The translations under genes were made by a program, and so were the position numbers. A stretch of DNA of 9,644 nt, taken from contig JALFRH010000088.1 of assembly GCA_022785155.1 (NCBI GenBank), positions 1 to 9,644 on the forward strand, written 5' to 3'. Shown piece by piece: positions 1 to 6,528 of this stretch. The notes beneath the pieces were generated by a model that searched no databases, was not told the DNA's origin, and worked only from the letters and a program-made list of their open reading frames with translations. The first letter of the stretch is position 1. Each line of letters begins with the position of its first letter. Origin of the DNA: Spirochaetales bacterium (GTDB taxonomy: Bacteria; Spirochaetota; Spirochaetia; Sphaerochaetales; Sphaerochaetaceae).

Positions 1-876
1 TCTCTTTGCCACAATGGCCACTTTTTTAGTGGTATCAACGGGATTGATAAGAGGAGAAGTAAAGTCTTTATACTCTATTTCAGCTTCCGCTCCATAGATT
101 GATGCAATACCCTTCGCCAAGGACTCCAACTTACTCTTCACCTGTTTTCTTATTTCAGGATACATGACTCTGATGGTTCCCTCAAGTACAGCGCTCTTTG
201 CAACGATATTGTATGCCGTCCCTACTTCAAGTTTTCCAATCCCTATTATTACGCTGTCAGTAGGATTTGTCCTTCTTGTAACCAGTGCTTGGGCGGACAC
301 AACAATCTCTGAGGCCACGAAGAGGGCGTCTATTCCTTTTTCAGGATTAGATACATGGGCGCCACGCCCCTTTACAGTGATTTTGAAATAGTCTACAGAG
401 GCATTGTTCGGCCCCTATGTTGCACTTATTTTGCCCACTGTTATATTTGACGCCAGATGGATGCCGAAGCTTCTGTCCACGGTCACCAGCCCCGCCTTAA
501 TAAACTGCATGGCACCGTATCCAATCTTTTCAGCCTGCTGGAAACAGAGTTTCACAACACCCTGGAATTGGTCTTTATTCAAAGAAAGGATCTTTGCAGC
601 CAACAATAGGGCGGCCGCATGGGCATCATGACCACAGGCATGCATCACACCGATCTTTTTGCTCTTAAAGGAGCAGCCATTGGTCTCCTCCACAGGAAGA
701 GCGTCGATGTCGGTCCTGAGGATGATTGTCTTTCCGCCGCTCCTGCCATGAATTTCAGAGTAGACTCCAGTTCCATCAACCCTCTTTGTCTCAAGGCCGA
801 AGGATTTCAGTTCCTTTTCTATTCTACCAGCGGTCAAAAACTCTTCTCTAGGAAGTTCTGGATTTTCGTGAGAATC
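1..876 (-). pseudogene. Peptidase M20 amidohydrolase (hippurate/N-acyl amino acid hydrolase type), decayed and cut by the left edge
   Basis: Relatives hydrolyse the amide bond of N-acyl amino acids in the cytoplasm using two metal ions. On the minus strand the frame reads HENPELPREEF near the broken N-terminus (about 840-873), then TDIDALPVEE, then the metal-binding HACGHDAH. It continues through FGIHLAS to a TAG at 415-417. The same frame then stays open for 138 codons to the window edge and still reads like the family (GPNNASVDYF, KGRGAHVS, VTRRTNPTDSVIIGIG). So one nonsense codon splits an otherwise continuous gene. The 5' end is also damaged: reading upstream from the NPELP segment, a TGA is met inside a hairpin at 880-900, and the usual first 15 to 20 residues, with a start codon and SD, are absent. 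The catalytic Glu-Glu pair of the family is Glu-Lys here (Lys codon 526-528). TTG at 835-837 could start a shorter ORF, but not a functional enzyme. Confidence in the family is high and in pseudogene status good. Confidence 0.85.
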
Positions 877-879
877 AGT

Positions 880-960
880 ACCACCGGCTCAGTCGGTGGT
901 TTGCACACCGTGTAATAACCCGCTGTTGCCGACAGGCGCTGATGGCGCCTCGAATGCAAC
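880..960. repeat. Compact multi-hairpin element, possibly an IS200/IS605-type end relic
   Basis: This 81-bp stretch is packed with inverted repeats. Arms 880-886 and 894-900 are perfect (ACCACCG/CGGTGGT). Arms 934-939 and 945-950 are perfect (AGGCGC/GCGCCT). CTGT/ACAG at 923-926 and 932-935 can form a small hairpin, and TTGCA (901-905) with TGCAA (955-959) can close the whole. Imperfect subterminal palindromes of this style, and a right end finishing in an AAC-type tail, are typical of IS200/IS605 elements, whose TnpB guide RNA ends in the right-end structure. It sits exactly where the M20 pseudogene loses its N-terminus. No transposase or tnpB codons remain nearby. It could instead be a REP-like or MITE-like repeat, or a transcription-related structure. 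The hairpins are seen; the mobile-element origin is inference. Confidence 0.4.
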
Positions 961-982
961 AAAAAATAGTATTATATCAAGA

Positions 983-1002
983 ACGGGTGGCTCTCCACCC
1001 GT
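983..1002 (-). terminator. Hairpin terminator candidate after deoD
   Basis: Arms 983-990 and 995-1002 are a perfect 8-bp inverted repeat (ACGGGTGG/CCACCCGT) with a 4-base loop. It starts 6 bp past the deoD stop codon. On the minus strand it is followed by TTCTTGATATAAT rather than a clean T-run, and a T6 run appears only about 17 bases later. It is therefore a probable but imperfect intrinsic terminator. It would also help isolate the decayed M20 gene from deoD transcription. Confidence 0.6.
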
Positions 1003-1007
1003 ATACT

Positions 1008-1718
1008 TTATGCAAAGAATGACCTGAGGGCAATCTCAATCATGTTGTCGAAGGTGGTCTGCCTCTCTTTTGCACTGGTCTGCTCACCTGTGAGGATATC
1101 GTCGCTTACAGTAAAGAGAGCCAAAGTCTCCACGTTCTTCAATGCACCCAGTGTATATAGTTCTGCAGCCTCCATTTCCTCAGCCATGATTCCAAGCTTC
1201 TGCATAATGGCCATTTTCTCTCCATGTCTGTCATCATAGAATTTATCTGAAGAGAAACAAGGGCCTACAGTTACTGATATCCCTGCCTTCTTTGCCTCTT
1301 CATAGGCTTTATACATCAAGGAAAAAGATGGAACGGGGGCATAGTGGAAAGACGAACCGAATCTATCTATGTTCATGCCGCTGTCTGTGTTGGCTGACTG
1401 TGCAATGAACACGTCCCTGAGTTTCAGTTTTTCATTGTTGCTACCACAGGTGCCGACTCTAATGAGTTTCCTGCAACCGAAGAAGTCTATAAGCTCATTG
1501 GCATAGATGGAGAAGGAAGGCATTCCCATTCCCGTTCCCTGTACAGATACCCTGTGGCCATTCCATGTACCTGTGTAACCATACATTCCTCTGGTTTCAT
1601 TATACCTGACCGGGTTCTCAAAAAACTTATTTGCGATATGTTCAGCCCTCAAGGGATCTCCTGGGAGAAGAACACACTCTGCAACCATTCCTTTTTCTGC
1701 TGTAATATGTGTAGACAT
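1008..1718 (-). CDS. deoD: DeoD-type purine nucleoside phosphorylase
   Basis: Cytoplasmic enzyme that splits purine (deoxy)ribonucleosides with phosphate to give the free base and (deoxy)ribose 1-phosphate, for purine salvage and nucleoside catabolism. The 236 residues align with E. coli DeoD (239 aa) almost without gaps. His4, the GDPLRA phosphate loop with Gly20 and Arg24, Arg43 (RGM), Arg87 in RVGTCG, the EEMEAAELY ribose-binding segment, the catalytic Asp of VSDD, and the ERQTTF segment holding the conserved Arg are all present. The usual loop Ser90 is Thr. The frame is open upstream for 17 more codons (MVCFFLDE...), but the family starts at MSTHI, and the ATG at 1716-1718 has an AGGA ribosome-binding site at 1729-1732 with a 10-base spacer, so I chose that start. 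It lies 87 bp downstream of an MFS transporter gene on the same strand, with a terminator-like hairpin in between. Identification is very secure; hexameric assembly is assumed from the family. Confidence 0.96.
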   Translation of the reverse strand: MSTHITAEKGMVAECVLLPGDPLRAEHIANKFFENPVRYNETRGMYGYTGTWNGHRVSVQGTGMGMPSFSIYANELIDFFGCRKLIRVGTCGSNNEKLKLRDVFIAQSANTDSGMNIDRFGSSFHYAPVPSFSLMYKAYEEAKKAGISVTVGPCFSSDKFYDDRHGEKMAIMQKLGIMAEEMEAAELYTLGALKNVETLALFTVSDDILTGEQTSAKERQTTFDNMIEIALRSFFA

Positions 1719-1753
1719 AGTAAAATCATCCTTTTTGCATGGGTTTTCGTCAA

Positions 1754-1792
1754 GAAAAAAACAGACCATAGAACATTACTCCACGGCCTGTT
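1754..1792 (-). terminator. Intercistronic terminator or attenuator between the transporter gene and deoD
   Basis: On the minus strand AACAGGCC (1785-1792) can pair with GGTCTGTT (1760-1767), seven Watson-Crick pairs and one G-U, around a 17-base loop. An uninterrupted T-run (1754-1760) follows. This has the shape of an intrinsic terminator, with a rather large loop. It lies after the transporter stop codon and before the deoD ribosome-binding site, so it would reduce rather than necessarily abolish transcription into deoD. No convincing separate deoD promoter is visible. Confidence 0.55.
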
Positions 1793-1805
1793 GTCTATTG
1801 GATCA

Positions 1806-3245
1806 TCAGTCGTCTGCGCCTATGGCATCCAAGCCCTTGGCATTCTTCACCTTGCAGGCCTTGATGTTCTTGACCAAAGCTGAGAACAATGCGAAGGAAA
1901 GGGCAAGAAGTACCGCTGCGTATACTGGGAGTACCTTCCATGCTCCTGTACGTGTAAAGAGAAGACCGAGGAGAATAGGTGTGACAGTCTGGGCCGACAT
2001 ACTTGCAGCATAATAGTAACCTGTGAACTGGCCGATCTTCTTACTGGAGCAGAGCTCAACGATCATCGGGAAGGAACAGTTGTGTACAAGTGACATTCCA
2101 AAGCCCTTTATCACCCAGATTACATACAGGAGGACAGGGAATGAGAACTCGCCGTTTACACCTACAACCTTTCCGGATGGGGAAATGAAGCTCATGAGGA
2201 TATATCCTATAAGAGATATTCCCAAACCAATGGAAATGGTCCATTTACGACCTATTTTGTCTGCAATGCCACCGGCAATGGCAAAACCCACGACCGATGC
2301 CACGCCACCGATTATTGTAAGGATCATTGTTGCAGAAGAGACGCTGTTGAGATAGTAGATTACATAGTTTCCAATATATGTTCCTACAGCGTTATCTGAC
2401 ATAAACCACAGGAACTCAGCGGCAAGAATGGCAAAGAGCATGTTCCTGTTTGCCTTGCTCATAGGCTTTGAGTCATCGATAGGAGTCTCTACTGCAGCAA
2501 GTCTCTCTCCCTCTTCCAGTTCATCCTTTATCTCTTCTTCGATTTTGTTTTCATTTACAGTGAAGAAGAGGACCATTGCTGATATGACCATAAGAATGGA
2601 AGCGATGATGAAAGGAATCTCAATCATCCATACCTTTCTGTTCTCGTCTGTGGTGTTGATGTAATTTGAGAGAGGAAGGAAGATTCCGAGGATAGTTGCA
2701 CTGGCTCCTCCCAAATATCCTACGATATTGATGATGCCGTTTGCCTTGGCTCTCAATGGTTTGGGTGTAACATCAGGCATAAGGGCTACTGCAGGGTTAC
2801 GATACATCATCATGAATATAAGCACTATGGCCATGGATATCACCATGCCGAGGATGTTGTTGTAGTGGAAGAAAAGAGGAATAAAAGGGAAGGCGATGGC
2901 AGAAACGAAGGTTCCTGTAAGAATATATGGCATTCTCTTTCCGATGGGGCTCTTGGTTTTATCTGACAAGCGGCCGAAGATAGGAAGAAGAATCAAGGCT
3001 GCAAGGTTATCGCAGGCCATAATTATTCCTACTATCCACTGCACTGACAGGATCTTGTGGGCATCTCCACCAATCTTCAGTTCTGCAGATGACATTCCAT
3101 ACATGCGGCGGGCAAAGATATCTGTAAGGAAGGTGGGACACCAGGAATCATATACCTGCCATAGAAGTAGAATTCCAAAGAAGGCAAATCCAATGAGAAG
3201 TGTCCTCTTTACGTTTAGCTTCAATTTTATTGGGGAGGATGACAT
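1806..3245 (-). CDS. MFS transporter, GPH/SLC45-like, 12 predicted membrane helices
   Basis: Inner-membrane secondary transporter of 479 residues. Hydrophobic segments alternate with short loops in the MFS 6+6 pattern. The loop after helix 2 carries GRLSDKTKSPIGKRMPYIL (about 91-109), the form of the MFS signature seen in the sugar-transporting GPH and SLC45 groups (family knowledge). The equivalent loop in the second half is GGIADKIGRK (325-334). A charged cytoplasmic loop rich in Glu (about 231-268) separates the two halves. The ATG at 3243-3245 is preceded by AAGGAG at 3252-3257 with a 6-base spacer, and a strong promoter lies just upstream. The stop is TGA at 1806-1808. deoD follows on the same strand, so a nucleoside or a sugar released from one could be the cargo, but the substrate cannot be read from the sequence. 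Family is confident; substrate is unknown. Confidence 0.9.
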   Translation of the reverse strand: MSSSPIKLKLNVKRTLLIGFAFFGILLLWQVYDSWCPTFLTDIFARRMYGMSSAELKIGGDAHKILSVQWIVGIIMACDNLAALILLPIFGRLSDKTKSPIGKRMPYILTGTFVSAIAFPFIPLFFHYNNILGMVISMAIVLIFMMMYRNPAVALMPDVTPKPLRAKANGIINIVGYLGGASATILGIFLPLSNYINTTDENRKVWMIEIPFIIASILMVISAMVLFFTVNENKIEEEIKDELEEGERLAAVETPIDDSKPMSKANRNMLFAILAAEFLWFMSDNAVGTYIGNYVIYYLNSVSSATMILTIIGGVASVVGFAIAGGIADKIGRKWTISIGLGISLIGYILMSFISPSGKVVGVNGEFSFPVLLYVIWVIKGFGMSLVHNCSFPMIVELCSSKKIGQFTGYYYAASMSAQTVTPILLGLLFTRTGAWKVLPVYAAVLLALSFALFSALVKNIKACKVKNAKGLDAIGADD

Positions 3246-3268
3246 TTTTTTCTCCTTTTTACCACTTT

Positions 3269-3297
3269 ATTATATTGTTCTCTAAGGTGTAGTGCAA
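3269..3297 (-). promoter_or_regulatory. Sigma-70-type promoter of the MFS transporter gene
   Basis: On the minus strand TTGCAC (3292-3297) and a perfect TATAAT (3269-3274) are separated by exactly 17 bp. The -10 box lies 23 bp upstream of the start codon, leaving room for a short leader that contains the AAGGAG site. The match to consensus and the spacing are good. This is a sequence-based prediction. Confidence 0.7.
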
Positions 3298-3320
3298 TTT
3301 TCAATTTCTTTTTCATTGCA
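3293..3320. promoter_or_regulatory. Inverted repeat in the divergent region, possible shared operator
   Basis: TGCAAT (3293-3298) and ATTGCA (3315-3320) form a 6-bp inverted repeat with a 16-bp AT-rich spacer. Arm centres are 22 bp apart, about two helical turns. The left arm overlaps the -35 box of the transporter promoter. The right arm sits about 33 bp before the start of the plus-strand KamA-family gene. That fits a dimeric regulator site for the divergent pair, but 6-bp arms in AT-rich DNA can occur by chance, and no regulator gene is in the window. Confidence 0.3.
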
Positions 3321-3352
3321 ATACAAGTAATTTTTACGTTAAAACAACAACT

Positions 3353-4381
3353 ATGCCTCTAATGAATTTTGATGACCTGGAAAAATGTATAACACTTGAC
3401 GAAGAAGAAAAGGAATGGAGGGAGGATGGTGGCCATACCCTCCCCATTCTGGTATCCGACCATTTGACCCCTCTTCTTACCAATGCAGCCATAAGAAGGC
3501 AGTTCGTTCCTTCTGTCAAAGAGAACCATGACACCTTGGGTAATCTTGATCCCCAGATGGAGAAGGAATACTCAGTTACACCACGCTTGGTGAGACGATA
3601 CAAAAATAGGGCCGCTTTTCTTGTTACAGATAGCTGCTTTGCCTATTGCAGGCACTGCTTCAGGAGACGCTTTGCAGGAACTATGGTGGGTCCTGCTACA
3701 GAGGACGATATAAACAAGGCCTGTTCTTTCCTCTCTTCCCATGATGAAATAAGGGAAGTCCTCCTTACAGGTGGAGACATGTTCACCCTTTCAGACTCTT
3801 CCTTGGATTATCTATTGGGCAAGTTCAAAGAAGCCAGGCCTGACATCATTTACCGTCTATGCTCCAGGGCCCTTACATCAAACCCTGACCGTTTTACCCC
3901 CCAGCTTTTTAAAGTCATAGAGAAGAACTCCTATGGAGCTCCTTTCTATCTGATGACACAATTCAACCACCCCTTGGAGGTGACGGATAAGGCCAAGGCT
4001 GCAATAAATGAGTTCATAAAACTTGGAATACCCATAATGAATCAGACTGTTCTCCTCAGAGGTGTAAACGACAGCGTCCAAGTGGAGACGGAGCTTTCAG
4101 ATCTTCTTCTCTCCCTTAGGATCAAGCCATACTATCTTTTCCAAGGAGACCTGGTCCAGGGTACTGCACATTTAAGGGTGCCTCTATCCAAGGGAATGGA
4201 GATATTCAAAGGTATGCGGGAGACTCTCAGCGGTCTGGGGCTCCCACAATACACAATCGATCTTCCCCAAGGTGGAGGAAAGGTTCCTGTAGACTCAAAG
4301 AGCAACCAAGGAATGAAGGATGGAGTATGGACATTCCTTACTCCGGAGGGGGAAGAGAGGCACTATCCTGAGGATAATTAA
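3353..4381 (+). CDS. Radical SAM lysine 2,3-aminomutase family protein (KamA/EpmB type)
   Basis: Radical SAM, PLP-dependent enzyme of 342 residues. Its relatives move an amino group from carbon 2 to carbon 3 of lysine to give beta-lysine, free or for modifying elongation factor P. The [4Fe-4S]/SAM motif is Cys95-x3-Cys99-x2-Cys102 (CFAYCRHC), with a TGGD segment at 139-142. The PLP lysine is Lys310 in DLPQGGGKVPV. The two Asp residues that hold the lysine side chain in clostridial aminomutase appear to be kept as Asp266 (GDLVQG) and Asp303 (TIDLP). The protein is shorter than classical aminomutases (about 416 aa) and lacks their C-terminal region, so it resembles the compact KamA/EpmB forms. 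No epmA or efp gene is nearby. The ATG at 3353 has no recognisable Shine-Dalgarno sequence; ATG at 3362 is an alternative start. It is transcribed divergently from the transporter gene and its stop overlaps the following convergent gene. Family is sure; the exact substrate is not. Confidence 0.9.
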   Translation: MPLMNFDDLEKCITLDEEEKEWREDGGHTLPILVSDHLTPLLTNAAIRRQFVPSVKENHDTLGNLDPQMEKEYSVTPRLVRRYKNRAAFLVTDSCFAYCRHCFRRRFAGTMVGPATEDDINKACSFLSSHDEIREVLLTGGDMFTLSDSSLDYLLGKFKEARPDIIYRLCSRALTSNPDRFTPQLFKVIEKNSYGAPFYLMTQFNHPLEVTDKAKAAINEFIKLGIPIMNQTVLLRGVNDSVQVETELSDLLLSLRIKPYYLFQGDLVQGTAHLRVPLSKGMEIFKGMRETLSGLGLPQYTIDLPQGGGKVPVDSKSNQGMKDGVWTFLTPEGEERHYPEDN

Positions 4382-5532
4382 AGTGTGCTTCCCAGTAAGC
4401 CCCCGATTATGCCCTCTATACCACGTTTCGTCCTATAGAGTTCCTCTTCCTCGATATACTCGTCCACAATGTGGGCGAGCTTCTCCCTTCCAGGTCCATA
4501 TCCCACTGTAGGGATTCCGGCTTCCCCCATATAGTGGCTGCCGTTTGTACAGAAGGAGTAGTGGCTGAAGCCTTCCCAGAGTCCTACGCTTTCCAAGCCT
4601 TTCCTTGCCTTTATGGATACTTCATCCTGGTCCCTCATCTTCCATGCAGGGAAGAATCTTGGGGCTTCAAGATGGTGTCCAGTGTATGTATCAGTCACAC
4701 CATAGGCTATCTTGGCCTTGGCTTTTATTCCTCTCTTTTCCAAAAGGGAGTTTATAGGGGAAAGTACGCTCTCTCCAGTCTCCCCCACAATAGTCCGCCT
4801 ATCGAAAGTCGCGTAACACTTTTCAGGAATGACGGAAGCTCCAGGATATGGGGAGGAGATTATATCCGTCAAAGCCATTATGCCCTTACCCAGCATCTCG
4901 TCTTCGACAACATCCAGATCATCCAAAGCTTCTATTGCATCCATCATTACCCTTATGGCGTTTATTCCTTCTTCAGGGTTTGATGAATGGCAGGATCTAC
5001 CCTCTGCTTCCAAGAGTATTTCACACCTTCCCCTCTGTCCGATGTTGAGTTTTCCTCCTGTGGATTCTCCGATTACAACATAATCGGGCTTGAAGCGCTT
5101 CGATACTTCCCTGGAACAGATTCCTTCAAATCTCTCTTCTTCTACGATACATGAGACTATTATTCTTCCAGGAAAACTCTTATTTACAAACTCAGAGGCA
5201 CCGCCTATTATAGCTGCCAGTCCACCCTTCATGTCGCTGGTTCCCCTGCCATATATTCTCTTTCCATCCCGCGTAAGAGAGAAGGGATCGTAAGTCCATT
5301 TACTTACATCGGGAACCCCCACAGTATCTATATGGGCATCCAGAAGTACTGTCTTTCCAGGCCTGTCTCCATCCAATACGCCACAAATGGACCCTGATTC
5401 CATTCTATGCACGGCAAAACCCAAAGAGGTGAATTTATCATCAAGAAAATCAACAATGCCCTTCTCATTTCCACTTACGGAATCTGTGGAAACCAGGGAA
5501 GCAAGCAGTGAATACAACTCGTTATTCTTCAT
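4378..5532 (-). CDS. M20 metallopeptidase/deacylase, YgeY/ArgE/DapE type
   Basis: Cytoplasmic dizinc hydrolase of 384 residues that should cleave an N-acyl amino acid or a small peptide-like amide. Visible in order: DAHIDTV with metal ligand His67 and catalytic-site Asp69, GRGTSDMKGG with bridging Asp100, IVEEER with catalytic Glu131 and metal ligand Glu132, IGES with Glu156, His182 in the dimerisation domain, and the C-terminal ligand His354 (AHIVDEY). All active-site residues are therefore present. Segments such as IGQRGRCEI, DRRTIVGETGES and FCTNGSHYMGEAGIP point to the YgeY subgroup, which databases link to selenium metabolism in some bacteria. No selenium or purine-hydroxylase genes accompany it here. 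The start ATG at 5530-5532 has only a weak ribosome-binding site. It lies just downstream of a strong terminator on the same strand, so it must have its own promoter, which I could not identify with confidence. It should not be confused with the M20 pseudogene at the left edge, which belongs to a different subfamily. Confidence 0.9.
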   Translation of the reverse strand: MKNNELYSLLASLVSTDSVSGNEKGIVDFLDDKFTSLGFAVHRMESGSICGVLDGDRPGKTVLLDAHIDTVGVPDVSKWTYDPFSLTRDGKRIYGRGTSDMKGGLAAIIGGASEFVNKSFPGRIIVSCIVEEERFEGICSREVSKRFKPDYVVIGESTGGKLNIGQRGRCEILLEAEGRSCHSSNPEEGINAIRVMMDAIEALDDLDVVEDEMLGKGIMALTDIISSPYPGASVIPEKCYATFDRRTIVGETGESVLSPINSLLEKRGIKAKAKIAYGVTDTYTGHHLEAPRFFPAWKMRDQDEVSIKARKGLESVGLWEGFSHYSFCTNGSHYMGEAGIPTVGYGPGREKLAHIVDEYIEEEELYRTKRGIEGIIGGLLGSTL

Positions 5533-5585
5533 GGCTACATTCTACACCCAAAAGGGAAATAACTCATTAGAAAGAATGGGGCATT

Positions 5586-5607
5586 AAAAAACCACCCCGA
5601 AGGGTGG
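5586..5607 (-). terminator. Strong intrinsic terminator of the polA-coaE operon
   Basis: On the minus strand CCACCC (5602-5607) and GGGTGG (5592-5597) form a perfect GC-rich stem closed by a stable TTCG tetraloop. A run of T (5586-5591) follows. It begins 6 bp after the stop codon of the coiled-coil protein gene and separates that operon from the downstream deacylase gene. It is the cleanest terminator in the window. Confidence 0.9.
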
Positions 5608-5613
5608 CTGATA

Positions 5614-6528
5614 TCAGTAACCAAGGAAAGTCAGAATTCTGTTTATCTCCTCTCCTCTCTTTTCGTCTCTCGCCTCCAAGTACTCTTCTTCAGAATACTC
5701 CTGGCTTGTAGCAGTATCAAAAACAGGAATAGGAATTGAAGCGGCGGCCTTCTTCTCTGCTTCAAGTGAAGCATAGTAGTCGCTCATGGCGGCCTTCAGA
5801 CCTGTATTGAAAGATGCAGAGGAAAGGATAAGGGAAACAAGTTCCTCACTATCGATCTCAACACCGGCTCTCTTTGACACTTCAGCACTGAGAGCATTGA
5901 TGAAGTCTTGGTCTTCAAGAAGGGCTGCTACAGCTTCGTCAATTGTAAAACCAGCCTCCTTTACGCTTTCCAGTTCGCTCTTAAGGGTAGAGATCTCGGC
6001 CTTGAGGGAAGAAATCTCCTGGTTGAGGGCAGATACGTTTGAGTCTACATAGGCAGTGTTTTCACCGCTGAGAGCCTGGGAATAAGACAGAATGGAAGCT
6101 TCCTTCTCATCTGTATATGCTTTGGAAGAAGCAAGAATACCATCGGCATAGGAACGTGATGCTTCGTCTCCCTCTTTAATGCGGTCTATAGTATCGGAAG
6201 CGTAGATTTCCTCCAGATCGGAGAGTTTCTCTCCCACATACTCTGAAGACTTATCTCCGACATAACCCATAAAGCTTTCGTCTTCTTTAAGGATGGTGGA
6301 TACTTTTCCGGCCATAATATCCTCTTCCCTAAGAACTTCTACATTGGTCTCCAAAGGCTGGGCAACCATTGTCACAGGAACATTCTGCCTGTTTTTTGCC
6401 TCTTCCAACACAATTGAAGCATAATCATCACTAAGGTTATTAGGATTCAAGACAAATGTCATGACAGCCACAAACAAGGTGACCGTAATAGTTGCAGTCA
6501 ATGCCACTGCGCCAGATCTTCTGCTCAT
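5614..6528 (-). CDS. Membrane-anchored coiled-coil protein with 11-residue repeats, function unknown
   Basis: I do not recognise this 304-residue protein. Residues 1-4 are polar and basic, then a single hydrophobic helix (about 5-27) with no obvious cleavage site suggests an N-terminal anchor and an extracytoplasmic body. Residues 126-169 hold four back-to-back 11-residue repeats with Tyr at 127, 138, 149 and 160, in the contexts SYADG, AYTDE, SYSQA and AYVDS. They lead into a heptad coiled coil (about 170-190, EISSLKAEISTLKSELES). The rest is acidic and Ala/Ser/Glu-rich, ending in a charged segment and ILTFLGY. Hendecad repeats of this kind form rod-like oligomeric coiled coils in phage fibres and trimeric adhesins, so a multimeric envelope stalk is a guess. 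The ATG at 6526-6528 overlaps the coaE stop by four bases (ATGA) and has AGAGG just upstream, so it is translationally coupled to coaE. A strong terminator follows. Confidence 0.85.
   Translation of the reverse strand: MSRRSGAVALTATITVTLFVAVMTFVLNPNNLSDDYASIVLEEAKNRQNVPVTMVAQPLETNVEVLREEDIMAGKVSTILKEDESFMGYVGDKSSEYVGEKLSDLEEIYASDTIDRIKEGDEASRSYADGILASSKAYTDEKEASILSYSQALSGENTAYVDSNVSALNQEISSLKAEISTLKSELESVKEAGFTIDEAVAALLEDQDFINALSAEVSKRAGVEIDSEELVSLILSSASFNTGLKAAMSDYYASLEAEKKAAASIPIPVFDTATSQEYSEEEYLEARDEKRGEEINRILTFLGY

Noticed and set aside
415..417. TAG as a recoded sense codon (for example pyrrolysine)
   Set aside because: The same gene is also truncated at its 5' end, the family is not known for such recoding, and no other gene in the window has an internal TAG.
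983..1002. Third hairpin counted as part of the mobile-element-like repeat
   Set aside because: It is separated from the 880-960 cluster by an AT-rich gap, differs in sequence and sits 6 bp past the deoD stop, so a terminator explains it better.
1723..1760. TTGACG followed 17 bp later by GATGAT upstream of deoD as a promoter
   Set aside because: The -10 match is poor and would coincide with the ribosome-binding site, leaving a transcript that starts downstream of the SD.
1719..1769. Longer deoD start 17 codons upstream
   Set aside because: The added residues are unlike any DeoD N-terminus and overlap the terminator hairpin. The internal ATG has the expected family start and its own SD.
4471..4983. 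Plus-strand open frame of 170 codons opposite the M20 deacylase gene
   Set aside because: It is a shadow of a clearly conserved gene, with no ribosome-binding site or family resemblance.
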